Shown here: positions 41,657-51,361 of the stretch, piece after piece | Layout: each line of letters opens with the position of its first letter | Position numbering within the stretch: the stretch's first letter is position 1 | DNA from: Flavobacteriaceae bacterium | GTDB taxonomy: Bacteria > Bacteroidota > Bacteroidia > Flavobacteriales > Flavobacteriaceae | Assembly (NCBI GenBank): GCA_947451525.1 | Contig: CANFZM010000008.1 | Location: 58,894-122,893, forward strand | DNA: 64,000 nucleotides | Direction: 5' to 3' | Notes under the pieces: generated by a model | Told to the model about the DNA's origin: nothing | The model's input: only the letters and a program-made list of their open reading frames with translations | Database searches by the model: none | Translations under genes and position numbers: made by a program

Positions 41657-43108
41657 ATGAAAAATATAACCAAAATATTAGTTGCCAACCGCGGTGAAAT
41701 TGCTATTAGAGTAATGAAAACCGCCAAGAAAATGGGCATCAAAACTGTAGCAGTTTTTTCTACTGCCGATAGAAATGCACTTCACGTGAAATATGCTGAT
41801 GAAGCTGTTTGTATAGGAGAAGCCCCTTCTAGTCAATCGTATTTAAGAGGCGATAAAATTATTGAAGTATGTAAAGAACTTGGTGTAGATGCAGTGCATC
41901 CTGGCTATGGTTTCTTGAGTGAAAATTCTGCTTTCGCAGAAGAATGTGAACGAAACAACATCATTTTTATCGGACCAAAATCGAAAGCGATTGAAATGAT
42001 GGGAAGTAAATTAGCAGCCAAGGAAGCCGTAATGCACTACAATATTCCAATGGTTCCTGGTATTGACCACGCTATTACGGATATTGATGAGGCTAAAAAA
42101 TCGGCTAGAGAAGTTGGATTTCCAATTTTGATTAAGGCTTCTGCCGGAGGTGGTGGAAAAGGAATGCGTGTGGTAGAAAGAGAAGAAGATTTTGTTTCTC
42201 AAATGGATAGAGCAATTAGCGAAGCAACTTCAGCTTTTGGTGATGGTTCCGTTTTTATTGAAAAATACGTAACCAAACCACGTCATATTGAAATTCAAAT
42301 CATGGCGGATAGTCATGGTAATGTTTTATATATTTTTGAAAGAGAATGTAGCATACAACGCCGCCATCAAAAGGTAGTTGAGGAAGCACCTTCTTGTATT
42401 TTGACTCCAGAAAAACGTAAAGAAATGGGAGAAGCCGCTGTAAAAGTTGCTCGTGCCTGTGATTATCTTGGAGCTGGAACTGTCGAGTTTTTAATGGATG
42501 ACAAACATAATTTTTATTTCTTAGAAATGAATACCCGTTTGCAGGTAGAGCATCCAGTTACCGAAATGATTTCTGGTTTGGACCTTGTAGAATTACAAAT
42601 TCGTGTGGCTCGTGGAGAAGAACTTACCATGAAACAAGAAGATTTGGTCATTCACGGTCATGCTATGGAACTTCGTGTGTATGCCGAAGATTCTATGAAT
42701 GATTTCTTGCCGAATGTCGGTTTTTTAAGTACCTATAAGTTGCCTGAAGGCGAAGGTATTCGAGTAGATAACGGAATTGAAGAAGGAATGGATGTTCCAA
42801 TTTATTACGATCCAATGTTGTCAAAATTGGTTACTTACGGAAAAACTCGTGAAGAAGCAATTGCTTTAATGATAAGTGCTATCGATAATTACAATGTAGA
42901 AGGCGTTGCAACAACACTTCCTTTTGGAAAGTTTGTTATGGAGCACGAAGCATTCCGTTCAGGTGATTTTGATACTGGTTTTGTAAAAGCATATTATGAC
43001 GCTGAAAAACTAAAATCTAAATTAGATACCGAAGCCGAAATTGCTGCATTACTGGCTTTAAAACAATATTTAGCAGATAAAAAAGTTTTGCGATTACCGA
43101 TTGAGTAA
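41657..43108 (+). CDS. accC: Biotin carboxylase subunit of acyl-CoA carboxylase
   Basis: The 483-aa ATP-grasp enzyme carboxylates biotin: ILVANRGEIAIRVMKTAKKMG at the start, the ATP-binding KASAGGGGKGMR, and catalytic FLEMNTRLQVEHPVTEM and RVYAED. The start ATG at 41657 is used; the frame extends to a GTG at 41642 only through the repeat (MPRKN). It should form a holoenzyme with the adjacent carrier and carboxyltransferase. Confidence 0.95.
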   Translation: MKNITKILVANRGEIAIRVMKTAKKMGIKTVAVFSTADRNALHVKYADEAVCIGEAPSSQSYLRGDKIIEVCKELGVDAVHPGYGFLSENSAFAEECERNNIIFIGPKSKAIEMMGSKLAAKEAVMHYNIPMVPGIDHAITDIDEAKKSAREVGFPILIKASAGGGGKGMRVVEREEDFVSQMDRAISEATSAFGDGSVFIEKYVTKPRHIEIQIMADSHGNVLYIFERECSIQRRHQKVVEEAPSCILTPEKRKEMGEAAVKVARACDYLGAGTVEFLMDDKHNFYFLEMNTRLQVEHPVTEMISGLDLVELQIRVARGEELTMKQEDLVIHGHAMELRVYAEDSMNDFLPNVGFLSTYKLPEGEGIRVDNGIEEGMDVPIYYDPMLSKLVTYGKTREEAIALMISAIDNYNVEGVATTLPFGKFVMEHEAFRSGDFDTGFVKAYYDAEKLKSKLDTEAEIAALLALKQYLADKKVLRLPIE

Positions 43109-43111
43109 AGA

Positions 43112-43228
43112 AAAAAAGAATATAGAAAAAAGAATATAGAAAAAAGAATATAGAAAAGAGATAATAGAAAAAAGACGTGATGTAACGATTTTAGAATCTT
43201 TTTTCTTTTCTCTATTTTCTTTTTTCTT
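43112..43228. repeat. Purine/pyrimidine inverted repeat between accC and carboxyltransferase
   Basis: Four or so tandem words of the type AGAATATAGAAAAA on the purine side are followed by a TCTTTTTTCTTTTCTC pyrimidine stretch. The two could pair into a long imperfect hairpin of more than 30 bases per arm. It contains no frame. Confidence 0.7.
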
Positions 43229-43240
43229 AAAAGAAAAAAA

Positions 43241-44782
43241 ATGGAAGATAAAATTAAAATATTAAACGATAAAATTGCCCTTGCCAAATTAGGTGGAGGT
43301 GAAAAAAGAATAGCTTCACACCATGCCAAAAAGAAATTAACGGCTCGTGAGCGTGTAGAATATTTAATGGATGAAGGCTCATTTGAAGAAATAGGAATGT
43401 TGGTTACCCACCGAACTACCGATTTTGGAATGGAAAAAGAAATTTATTATGGCGATGGTGTAGTTACTGGTTACGGCACAATTAACGGTAGAGTGGTATA
43501 TGTATTTGCACAAGATTTTACCATTTTTGGAGGTTCCTTATCCGAAACGCATGCTGAAAAAATTTGCAAAGTAATGGATATGGCTTTAAAAAGCGGCGCG
43601 CCAATGATTGGATTGAACGATTCTGGTGGCGCCCGTATTCAAGAAGGTGTTCGCTCTCTTGGAGGTTATGCCGATATTTTTTATAGAAATGTACAATCAA
43701 GTGGAGTCATTCCACAAATTTCTGCAATCATGGGGCCCTGCGCCGGTGGAGCCGTTTATTCTCCTGCCATGACCGATTTTACGATGATGGTAGAAGGTAA
43801 TAGTTATATGTTTGTTACGGGTCCGAATGTAGTTAAAACGGTTACAAATGAAGAAGTAACTTCTGAGGAACTGGGTGGCGCTAGCACGCATTCAACCAAA
43901 TCTGGGGTAGCACACATTACTTCTCCTAACGGAATTGAATGTTTGGAAGACATCAAAAAGTTATTGAGTTACATGCCTCAAAATAATAGAGAAATTACTC
44001 CAAAGTTACCCTATGTAACCAATGATGAAGTTCGGGCTAAATTAGACACTATCGTTCCAGATAATGCTAATAAACCTTACAACATGCTGGATGTTATTGA
44101 AAACATTATTGATGAAGATTCCTTCTTTGAAATTCATAAAGATTTTGCAGAAAACATCATAGTAGGTTTTGCTCGTTTAGGAGGAAGAAGTATTGGAATT
44201 GTAGCCAATAATCCTAAATTTTTAGCGGGTTGTTTGGATGTTAAAAGTTCCATTAAAGCAGCACGTTTCGTTCGTTTTTGCGATTGTTTCAACATTCCGT
44301 TATTAGTTTTGGAAGATGTACCAGGATTCTTGCCAGGAACCGATCAAGAATGGAACGGAATTATCGTTCATGGAGCCAAATTATTATACGCTTTTAGCGA
44401 AGCAACTGTGCCTAGAGTTACCGTTATTACTCGTAAAGCCTATGGTGGAGCGTATGATGTAATGAACTCGAAACATATTGGTGCCGACATGAATTTTGCT
44501 TGGCCAAGTGCCGAGATTGCAGTTATGGGAGCCAAAGGAGCATCGGAAATTATCTTCAAAAAAGAAATTAGCGAAGCAGCCGATCCAGCAGCAAAACTTT
44601 TAGAGAAAGAAGCAGAGTATGCCGAGTTATTTGCTAATCCTTATACCGCAGCACAACGTGGATTTATTGATGAAGTTATTTTGCCAAGAGATACCCGAAG
44701 AAAATTGCTTAAAGCCTTTAGTATGCTAGAAAATAAAGTAGTAGATACTCCAAAAAGAAAACACGGAAACATTCCGTTGTAA
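43241..44782 (+). CDS. Acyl-CoA carboxylase, carboxyltransferase subunit
   Basis: The 513-aa protein matches propionyl-CoA/methylcrotonyl-type carboxyltransferase beta subunits: [19 protein letters not shown] at the start, [20 protein letters not shown] and [16 protein letters not shown] in the N-half and [18 protein letters not shown] plus [11 protein letters not shown] in the C-half crotonase fold. The substrate (propionyl-CoA most often) is inferred from its similarity to PccB-type enzymes. The long inverted repeat separates it from the biotin carboxylase gene. Confidence 0.92.
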   Translation: MEDKIKILNDKIALAKLGGGEKRIASHHAKKKLTARERVEYLMDEGSFEEIGMLVTHRTTDFGMEKEIYYGDGVVTGYGTINGRVVYVFAQDFTIFGGSLSETHAEKICKVMDMALKSGAPMIGLNDSGGARIQEGVRSLGGYADIFYRNVQSSGVIPQISAIMGPCAGGAVYSPAMTDFTMMVEGNSYMFVTGPNVVKTVTNEEVTSEELGGASTHSTKSGVAHITSPNGIECLEDIKKLLSYMPQNNREITPKLPYVTNDEVRAKLDTIVPDNANKPYNMLDVIENIIDEDSFFEIHKDFAENIIVGFARLGGRSIGIVANNPKFLAGCLDVKSSIKAARFVRFCDCFNIPLLVLEDVPGFLPGTDQEWNGIIVHGAKLLYAFSEATVPRVTVITRKAYGGAYDVMNSKHIGADMNFAWPSAEIAVMGAKGASEIIFKKEISEAADPAAKLLEKEAEYAELFANPYTAAQRGFIDEVILPRDTRRKLLKAFSMLENKVVDTPKRKHGNIPL

Positions 44783-44800
44783 TAACCTTTTATAAATTGA

Positions 44801-44832
44801 AAAACCGTCTTATTGCAAAATGAGACGGTTTT
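44801..44832. terminator. Terminator of the carboxylase operon
   Basis: AAAACCGTCT and AGACGGTTTT arms form a 10-bp stem. It serves the carboxylase operon and, in the other direction, the minus-strand membrane gene. Confidence 0.85.
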
Positions 44833-44841
44833 TTTTATACC

Positions 44842-45375
44842 TTAATTTTTGGTGACCCAATAATGAAAATCACGTTCTAAATCGTAAACCATCCTTTTCA
44901 CGCTTCGTCTCATAACAATATAAGGAATCCCAATCATTAATATTCCATGGATTAATATAAAAGGTAAAATAAATATAGGAAAACTAGTTCCTCCTAAAAA
45001 GAAACTTGTTAAAATTAGAAGGTCAAATAAAAGAATAAAAGCCAAAAAGAAATACATTTTTTTTCTAAAGGAATTGATTTCTGTGGTAATTATTAGTTTG
45101 TCAAAACTCTCTCGGAAAGTACCATTTGCTTTAGCAAAAGAATAATTGGTGTCAAATAATTTTCTTCTTTTTTTCAATGCAAATCCTCTTTCATTGATAG
45201 TTCCTTTATATTCTAATTTGCTAGAGGAAAACACTTCAAATCCTTCAAATGCGGTGAAATTCAAATCAGAATATTCTACATTATCTCTGAATTTTTTTAT
45301 AAAATCTATTTTAGAAATGGGTAATTCAATTGTAGTATTTTCTATAAGTTTTAATTTTCGTAAAAAGTTGTCCAT
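44842..45375 (-). CDS. Two-helix membrane protein of unknown function
   Basis: The 177-aa protein has an N-terminal charged region (about 1-95) and a pair of hydrophobic helices (MYFFLAFILLFDLLILTSFFL, then IFILPFILIHGILMIGIPYIVM), followed by a basic tail. No family is recognised. The start ATG at 45375 is preferred because the longer frame begins with a TTG inside a perfect -7 box (45391-45398). Confidence 0.65.
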   Translation of the reverse strand: MDNFLRKLKLIENTTIELPISKIDFIKKFRDNVEYSDLNFTAFEGFEVFSSSKLEYKGTINERGFALKKRRKLFDTNYSFAKANGTFRESFDKLIITTEINSFRKKMYFFLAFILLFDLLILTSFFLGGTSFPIFILPFILIHGILMIGIPYIVMRRSVKRMVYDLERDFHYWVTKN

Positions 45376-45390
45376 GCTAATATTTTTTGT

Positions 45391-45398
45391 CAAATATA
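45391..45398 (-). promoter_or_regulatory. -7 box of the two-helix membrane gene
   Basis: On the minus strand this reads TATATTTG, a perfect match to TANNTTTG. It contains the TTG otherwise usable as a start, so the ATG at 45375 is used. Confidence 0.6.
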
Positions 45399-45571
45399 TT
45401 GAATTAAAGTTTTAAGGAGTAGAAAAATTCATAAAGTGAGTTAGTTTTTATGGACTAAATAGAAGTGTTTGAATTAAATTTAAGTTAAAAAACCTACTTT
45501 AAGCGCGTTTTTTTTCGTAATTTGTGCGTCCTTAAAAAGTACTCAGTAGTGCTTTAGAATAAAATAGTACC

Positions 45572-46765
45572 ATGAAACGCATCCATTTAATTTTAGTATT
45601 GAGTCTTTTTTTTAGTATATCTTCCTTTTCACAAAAAGTAATTAAACACAAGATAAAATCAGGCGAATCTATATTAGGTTTGGCAATTAAATATGGTGTT
45701 AGTGAAAAAGACATTTACGAGTTAAACCCAAAAACTAAAGGTGCTTTATTACAGTTAAATCAAGAGCTTCGTATTCCGAATAAAAAATTTAAAGAAAAAG
45801 AAAAGCCATCTAAAAAAGAAAAGAAAGAACTGCTTGTAGAAAAAAACAAGAAGAAAGAAATTACTCCAGTTGTCAAAGAAACGCATGAAGTGTGTGTAGA
45901 TCCTGCTGATGTTACAATTACCCATATCGTGCTGCCTAAAGAAACTTTATACAGTCTTTCTAAACAATACGGAATAACAATGGAGGCCATTTGCGAACTA
46001 AATCCAGAGTTAAAAACTGCTAATTTAAAGAAAGGGGTAAAGTTAAAATTTCCTAATAAAAATGCTGTCAGTTCCAATGTGGGAGAAACTAATTCCAATC
46101 TTGAAAATACAAATAGCACAAACGATGAAATAATGTCTATTACTAATGTCGTACATAAGGTGCTTGCGAAAGAAACATTATACGGTATTTCAAAAAAATA
46201 TGGAGTTTCTATAACCGATATAGAAAAATTAAATCCAGGTATTGAAAACGGACTTCCGGTAGATTATCTTTTGATGATTAAAAAAGGGGTTCATAAAGCA
46301 TCTGAAGAGACAAAAGAATTTCTTACAAACATTCCCAAAGAAGACGTAGAAGTAAAAGATGTCCCAGCAGCAAATGTTATTAAAGCTGATTATTTAATTC
46401 GAAAAGCATCCGAACATTTAGGTACTCGTTATCGAAGTGGTGGTACTACAAGTGCCGGATACGATTGTTCGGGTTTGATGTTTGCTACATTCCAAAATGT
46501 AGATATGACTTTGCCAAGATCCTCACAAGAAATGGCCAATTATGGTATAAAAATTAACCGATCGCAAGCCCAAAAAGGAGATTTAATATTCTTTGCTACT
46601 TTTGGTGGTCGTAGAGTGAGTCATGTAGGAATGGTTACCGATGTGGTTGATGGAGTAATAAAATTCATTCATTCCTCTAGTGGTTCGGGTGTTATCGTTT
46701 CTTCTCTAAATGAAGCATATTATGCTAGAACTTTTGTACAAGTGAATCGAGTGTTGACGGAATAA
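45572..46765 (+). CDS. Secreted LysM-NlpC/P60 peptidoglycan hydrolase
   Basis: The 397-aa protein has a signal peptide (SSFSQ), three LysM domains (about residues 22-66, 110-155 and 195-240; each with an IxxLNP turn) and an NlpC/P60 catalytic domain (about 275-397). Its Cys is in GYDCSGLM, its His in RRVSHVGMV and the third polar residue is near FIHSSS. It cuts peptide stems of peptidoglycan. A Lys-rich linker separates LysM 1 from LysM 2. It converges with the response regulator gene one base away. Confidence 0.92.
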   Translation: MKRIHLILVLSLFFSISSFSQKVIKHKIKSGESILGLAIKYGVSEKDIYELNPKTKGALLQLNQELRIPNKKFKEKEKPSKKEKKELLVEKNKKKEITPVVKETHEVCVDPADVTITHIVLPKETLYSLSKQYGITMEAICELNPELKTANLKKGVKLKFPNKNAVSSNVGETNSNLENTNSTNDEIMSITNVVHKVLAKETLYGISKKYGVSITDIEKLNPGIENGLPVDYLLMIKKGVHKASEETKEFLTNIPKEDVEVKDVPAANVIKADYLIRKASEHLGTRYRSGGTTSAGYDCSGLMFATFQNVDMTLPRSSQEMANYGIKINRSQAQKGDLIFFATFGGRRVSHVGMVTDVVDGVIKFIHSSSGSGVIVSSLNEAYYARTFVQVNRVLTE

Positions 46766-46766
46766 T

Positions 46767-47456
46767 TTAAGAAAGTGCAACATTAAATTTAAATCCAATT
46801 CCATGAAGATTTTCAATGGATATTTCTTTTTCTGATGCTAGAATTTTGCGTAAGCGGGAAATAAATACATCTAGACTTCTTCCCATAAAATAATCATCAT
46901 CTCCCCAAAGTGATTTTAAGATTTCTTCTCGTTTGAGCACTACATTTTTATTTTCTAAGAAAAGTTTTAGTAAATCGGATTCGCGTTGGGTTAACGATAT
47001 TTTTTCAGTTTCAGTAAATACTAAATAGTTTTTACTATCAAATTGGTATTTTCCAAGTGTATAATTAGTTTTATTTGGAGCAGTATTTTTGTTAGAACGT
47101 TTCAAAAATATTTCAATTTTAAGTAGTAATTCCTCTATGCTGAAGGGTTTTACCAAATAATCATCGGCACCAAGTCGCAATCCTTTAATTCGGTCTTCTT
47201 TTAAAGTTTTTGCCGACAAAAAAATAATTGGAACCTCCGTATTGATTTTACGGATGTTTTCGGCAAGTTCAAAACCATCCATTTTTGGCATCATAATATC
47301 TAGAATACAAACGTCAAAATTATCTGTTTTAAAGGTTTCCAATGCTAACTTTCCATCCGAACAATGGGTCACTTCATAGAATTGCTCCAAATTGTCTTTA
47401 GTAAGAAACGCTAGAGTTTCATCGTCTTCGGCATAAAGAATTTTATATTTTGTCAT
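46767..47456 (-). CDS. OmpR-family response regulator
   Basis: The 229-aa protein has a receiver domain with acidic pocket EDD (10-12), phosphoacceptor Asp53 in CILDIMMP and Lys near 103 (FLSAKT), and a C-terminal winged-helix DNA-binding domain (SLTQRESDLLKLFLENKNVVLKREEIL). It resembles RprY of Bacteroidetes. It is in an operon with the histidine kinase upstream, 12 bases apart. Target genes are not evident. Confidence 0.93.
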   Translation of the reverse strand: MTKYKILYAEDDETLAFLTKDNLEQFYEVTHCSDGKLALETFKTDNFDVCILDIMMPKMDGFELAENIRKINTEVPIIFLSAKTLKEDRIKGLRLGADDYLVKPFSIEELLLKIEIFLKRSNKNTAPNKTNYTLGKYQFDSKNYLVFTETEKISLTQRESDLLKLFLENKNVVLKREEILKSLWGDDDYFMGRSLDVFISRLRKILASEKEISIENLHGIGFKFNVALS

Positions 47457-47468
47457 GATTTAGTTTCA

Positions 47469-48722
47469 TTATCTTGGAATAACTATAGAAATTGTAATTC
47501 CTTTGTCTATATTATTACTAGCAAATAGTTTCCAATGGTGTTGTGTGCAAATCTTTTTTACATAATATAATCCAAGTCCGAAACCATTAATTCCATTGCT
47601 CTTGGTACTCGGAATTCTATAAAACTTATCAAATATAAACGTTAAATTTTTGTCAGAAATCCCAATCCCATTATCACTAAAGTCAATTTTAATTTGACTA
47701 TTTTGTTCTTTTATGCTAATGATTATTTCAGGATTTATATCACAATATTTAATAGAATTATCCAATAAATTATATACGATATTTGTAAAATGAAATGCAT
47801 CTGCTTGAATGGTAAAGTCCCTAGAAGCATTGATTTTTATAGACAAATTAGGATGGTTAAGTTGCATGTTTTCAACTACATCTTTTATAATTGGCACTAT
47901 TAAAATTTCTTTCAAATCCATTTTTATAGGGGCATTATCTGATTTTGCAATATTTAAAATCTGCTCAATATGGCTGTTTAATTTAGTGCTTTGGTGGATA
48001 ATGATTTCGGTGTATTTTTTTAGTTTAGAATCTTCTAAAATAGGTTTTTGTTTATTCAAATAATTAGAAGCGAGTAGGATAGAGGACAAAGGCGTTTTAA
48101 ATTCATGCGTCATATTATTGATAAAATCCCGCTGCAATTCGGAATATTTTTTTTGTTGGATGATGGTGTAAATCGAATAAACATACACTAATAAAATTAC
48201 GATTAAAGCAAATGAAAGCACGAACCAAAACCGTAAGGAACTGAATAGGTATGTGGTTTCATTTGGAAAACGAATGGCAAAATAATAAACAAGATTTTTA
48301 TGTTTTGGAAAATATACCGTTCTTTTTTCGGGTGATTTATCGGTTAAAGAAATGTAGTTACCATAAACCATTTCGTCACTTTGGCAGTTGTACATAGCAT
48401 ATTCAAAATCGGTGGTGATATTGAATTTTGCGAATTCCGTTTTTAAATAATATTCTAAAATTTTTGGTTCAAAATCATTTTCAACATTTACAATATAATA
48501 ATCATTAGCAATTTTCTTTATAGGATTTTCCGAAGGCAATTCGCTATTGGTTCCTTGGTATAGTTTTTTAACCACTTCCAATAATGCGATATGCGTTTTT
48601 TGAGAAAACTTTTTTTCTTCTAGATTAAAGGCTTCTTTAGTCCATAATAATTGAGCAACTAATATTCCTATTGTTGCTACAAGTCCTAAAACAATTATGA
48701 TGTTGAGGTTTTTAGTTTTCAT
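47469..48722 (-). CDS. Sensor histidine kinase
   Basis: The 417-aa protein has an N-terminal helix (IIIVLGLVATIGILVAQLLW), a periplasmic sensor region of about 140 residues, a second helix (WFVLSFALIVILLVYVYSIY), then HisKA with MTHEFKTPLSS and an ATPase domain with NLLDNSIKY, DNGIGI and GFGLGLYYV boxes. It should sense an envelope signal and phosphorylate the neighbouring regulator. RprX-like in organisation. Confidence 0.93.
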   Translation of the reverse strand: MKTKNLNIIIVLGLVATIGILVAQLLWTKEAFNLEEKKFSQKTHIALLEVVKKLYQGTNSELPSENPIKKIANDYYIVNVENDFEPKILEYYLKTEFAKFNITTDFEYAMYNCQSDEMVYGNYISLTDKSPEKRTVYFPKHKNLVYYFAIRFPNETTYLFSSLRFWFVLSFALIVILLVYVYSIYTIIQQKKYSELQRDFINNMTHEFKTPLSSILLASNYLNKQKPILEDSKLKKYTEIIIHQSTKLNSHIEQILNIAKSDNAPIKMDLKEILIVPIIKDVVENMQLNHPNLSIKINASRDFTIQADAFHFTNIVYNLLDNSIKYCDINPEIIISIKEQNSQIKIDFSDNGIGISDKNLTFIFDKFYRIPSTKSNGINGFGLGLYYVKKICTQHHWKLFASNNIDKGITISIVIPR

Positions 48723-48879
48723 GGTTTTGCAAATTGCGAAACAATCTAATCAATTAATTTTAGTTAGATATTGTAATTTCATCATGTAATATTACTAAAA
48801 AAAAGTTTAGAATTAGGCCATTAACAAGTCGTTAACAAACATTGGATACCGCTTAACAAAGGTATGTTTCGTATTGCTT

Positions 48880-48887
48880 TACTTTTG
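48880..48887 (+). promoter_or_regulatory. -7 box of the DUF1573 gene
   Basis: TACTTTTG matches TANNTTTG. It abuts the upstream end of the long frame and supports the ATG at 48947. Confidence 0.55.
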
Positions 48888-48946
48888 AATTGTTCAAACC
48901 GGTGGACACAATCAAAAAACGAATAGTAATTAAAAAAATCAAAATT

Positions 48947-49360
48947 ATGAAAACTTTAAAAATTTCAATCTTGGCATTAACTTTAGGTTTAATGTCTTTT
49001 TCTGTAGTTCCAAATCACAAAAATTCTATAGAAAAAACGATAACGAGTTCTCCAATTTCATGGAAAAGTGAAACTATTGATGTTGGAGAAATTCCGCAGG
49101 GAACTCCAAAATTAATTGAATTTGAATTTAAAAATACGGGTAAAACCTCGGTTAAAATCACCAACGTTCATGGTTCTTGCGGATGTACTGCTACCGATTA
49201 TACTAAAGAAGATATTGCTCCTGGAAAAACTGCCATAATAAAAGCAACTTATAATGCTGCTAATATGGGTGTTTTTACTAAAACAGTTACTGTAACAACT
49301 AGTGTTGAAGAAACTCCAAAAGTGTTGACTTTTAAAGGAAAGGTTGTTGCAAAAGCATAA
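48947..49360 (+). CDS. DUF1573-domain secreted protein
   Basis: The 137-aa protein has a signal peptide (first 20 or so residues) and an Ig-like DUF1573 domain: IDVGEIPQGTPKLIEFEFKNTGKTSVKI, the SCGCT motif and TAIIKATYNAANMGVFTKTVTVTTS. The ATG at 48947 is chosen; the open frame starts 19 codons earlier without signal character. Function is unknown; such proteins are common in Bacteroidetes envelopes. Confidence 0.85.
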   Translation: MKTLKISILALTLGLMSFSVVPNHKNSIEKTITSSPISWKSETIDVGEIPQGTPKLIEFEFKNTGKTSVKITNVHGSCGCTATDYTKEDIAPGKTAIIKATYNAANMGVFTKTVTVTTSVEETPKVLTFKGKVVAKA

Positions 49361-49383
49361 ATAATAAAAGGTTGTTATTAATA

Positions 49384-49420
49384 AAAAACTCCTAAACATA
49401 ATTGTTTAGGAGTTTTTTTT
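49384..49420. terminator. Bidirectional terminator
   Basis: AAAAACTCCTAAAC and GTTTAGGAGTTTTT arms form a 14-bp stem between the convergent DUF1573 and purA genes. Confidence 0.9.
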
Positions 49421-49474
49421 TGATGTAAAATATATTTTTAATTTAACCCTTTTTGAGAGTTAACATTAAATATT

Positions 49475-50746
49475 TTATCTCGTAATAGTTTGTTTTCTAT
49501 CTGGTCCTACCGAAACTATTTTAATAGGCACTTCAACTTCTTTTTCAATGAATTCGATATAATCTTTTAATTCTTTTGGAAGTTCTTCATAGGTTGTCAT
49601 TCCTGTTAAATCGGCTTTCCAGCCTTTAAATTCAGTATAGATTGGTGTTACATTTTCTTCTTCAATATTGTAAGGTAAATGCTGAATAATTTCTCCTTTA
49701 TAATTATAAGAAGTACAAACTTTTAAGATTTCAAATCCCGAAAGCACATCGCCTTTCATCATCATTAATTGAGTTACTCCATTTACTTGGATGGCATATT
49801 TCAAGGCTACTAAATCCAACCAACCGCAACGTCTTTTTCTACCGGTAACCGAACCAAATTCGTTTCCAACACTTGCCATAACATCTCCAGCATCGGTAAA
49901 ATCTTCTGTAGGGAAAGGTCCAGAACCTACACGAGTAGTATAAGCTTTGAAAATTCCGTATACTTCTTTGATTTTGTTGGGTGCAATTCCCAATCCAGTG
50001 CAAGCTCCAGCAGCAGTAGTTGTTGAAGAGGTTACATAAGGATAAGTTCCGAAATCAACATCCAACAACGACCCTTGTGCACCTTCGCAAAGTATAGATT
50101 TTCCAGCTTTTTGGGCTTGTGCCAAATATTCCTCGCTGTCTATAAAAGTTAATTTTTTCAAATCGGCAATAGCATTGAAAAACTCTGCTTCTAATTCTGC
50201 TAAATTATATTGTATGTCAACGTTATAAAACGCTATCATGGCTTCATGTTTGTCTGCCAACGCTCTATAACGTTCTTTAAAATCGGCTAATTCAATATCG
50301 CCAACACGGATACCATTTCTACCAGTTTTGTCCATATAAGTTGGGCCAATTCCTTTTAAAGTAGAACCAATTTTGGCTTTACCTTTTGATGCTTCTGATG
50401 CTGCATCCAATAATCTATGGGTAGGAAGAATTAAATGTGCTTTTCTTGAGATGATTAATTTCGATTTAATGTCTAAATTAAATTTTGCTAAACCATCAAT
50501 TTCACTTTTAAAAACTACAGGGTCAATCACTACACCATTACCAATAACATTGATATTATTATCGTGAAAAATTCCAGAAGGAATGGTTCTCAAAACATGT
50601 TTAATTCCGTCAAATTCAAGAGTATGTCCTGCATTTGGACCTCCTTGAAAACGAGCTATAATATCATATTTAGAAGTAAGAACGTCTACGATTTTTCCTT
50701 TTCCTTCGTCCCCCCATTGTAATCCGAGTAGTAAATCTACGGTCAT
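49475..50746 (-). CDS. purA: Adenylosuccinate synthetase
   Basis: The 423-aa GTPase makes adenylosuccinate from IMP and Asp. The start LLLGLQWGDEGKGKIVDVL, the GPNAGHTLEFDG loop, IGSTLKGIGPTYMDKTGRNGIR, CEGAQGSLLDVDFGTYPYVTSS and GRKRRCGWLDL are the family signatures. Its length is typical. It follows fur and spoT in the same direction, 66 bases behind fur, a gene order also seen in other Flavobacteria. Confidence 0.97.
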   Translation of the reverse strand: MTVDLLLGLQWGDEGKGKIVDVLTSKYDIIARFQGGPNAGHTLEFDGIKHVLRTIPSGIFHDNNINVIGNGVVIDPVVFKSEIDGLAKFNLDIKSKLIISRKAHLILPTHRLLDAASEASKGKAKIGSTLKGIGPTYMDKTGRNGIRVGDIELADFKERYRALADKHEAMIAFYNVDIQYNLAELEAEFFNAIADLKKLTFIDSEEYLAQAQKAGKSILCEGAQGSLLDVDFGTYPYVTSSTTTAAGACTGLGIAPNKIKEVYGIFKAYTTRVGSGPFPTEDFTDAGDVMASVGNEFGSVTGRKRRCGWLDLVALKYAIQVNGVTQLMMMKGDVLSGFEILKVCTSYNYKGEIIQHLPYNIEEENVTPIYTEFKGWKADLTGMTTYEELPKELKDYIEFIEKEVEVPIKIVSVGPDRKQTITR

Positions 50747-50812
50747 TGTGTTGTGTATTTATGTTTGTAGTTAATCTGTTGTTTTGATTATTTTAAGAAT
50801 TCAATTTGAAAA

Positions 50813-51274
50813 CTAGACCGTTTTTTCTTTTTTATTGGCATAAAAATACAAAGAGTGGTTGGTAATTTCTATACCAAAAATTTCTTCAATGGTTTGCTTT
50901 ATGGTTTGAATTCTAGGGTCACAAAATTCAATTACTTCCCCAGAATCTGTCATAATGATATGATCGTGCTGCTTATCGAAATAAGACTTTTCATAATGTG
51001 CTTGATTTTGACCAAATTGGTGTTTTCGAACTAATCCGCAATCTAGCAATAATTCGATAGTGTTGTAAAGAGTTGCACGACTCACTCGATAATTTTTATT
51101 CTTCATTTTGATATATAAATTTTCAATATCAAAATGTTCTTGATTATCATAAATTTCTTGAAGGATAGCATAGCGTTCCGGTGTTTTTCGGTGGCCTTTA
51201 TTTTCAAGATAGGCTGTAAAAACGGTTTTTACAATTTCTTGATTTTTACTATTATCGGAGGCAATTAGTGTCAT
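50813..51274 (-). CDS. Fur-family transcriptional regulator
   Basis: The 153-aa protein has the Fur winged helix ([48 protein letters not shown]) and the dimerisation part with [15 protein letters not shown], where the family binds metal (HxH, Asp/Glu). The start is the ATG at 51274; the frame's TTG at 51283 lies inside the -7 box at 51281-51288, which leaves about six bases of leader. Metal specificity is not predictable. Confidence 0.9.
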   Translation of the reverse strand: MTLIASDNSKNQEIVKTVFTAYLENKGHRKTPERYAILQEIYDNQEHFDIENLYIKMKNKNYRVSRATLYNTIELLLDCGLVRKHQFGQNQAHYEKSYFDKQHDHIIMTDSGEVIEFCDPRIQTIKQTIEEIFGIEITNHSLYFYANKKEKTV

Positions 51275-51280
51275 ATCTGG

Positions 51281-51288
51281 CAAAGATA
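51281..51288 (-). promoter_or_regulatory. -7 box of the Fur-family gene
   Basis: On the minus strand this reads TATCTTTG, a perfect match to TANNTTTG, six bases before the ATG. The transcript would be almost leaderless. Confidence 0.55.
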
Positions 51289-51361
51289 AATTTTAGTTTA
51301 TAAGAATTGAAATTTAAGAGTTTAAAGTTATAAACTACTTGTTAATAAAAGACAAGGTAAT

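Noticed and set aside
43112..43228. Tandem words resembling a repeat array
   Set aside because: Units are directly adjacent, low-complexity and lack spacers, so this is not a CRISPR array.
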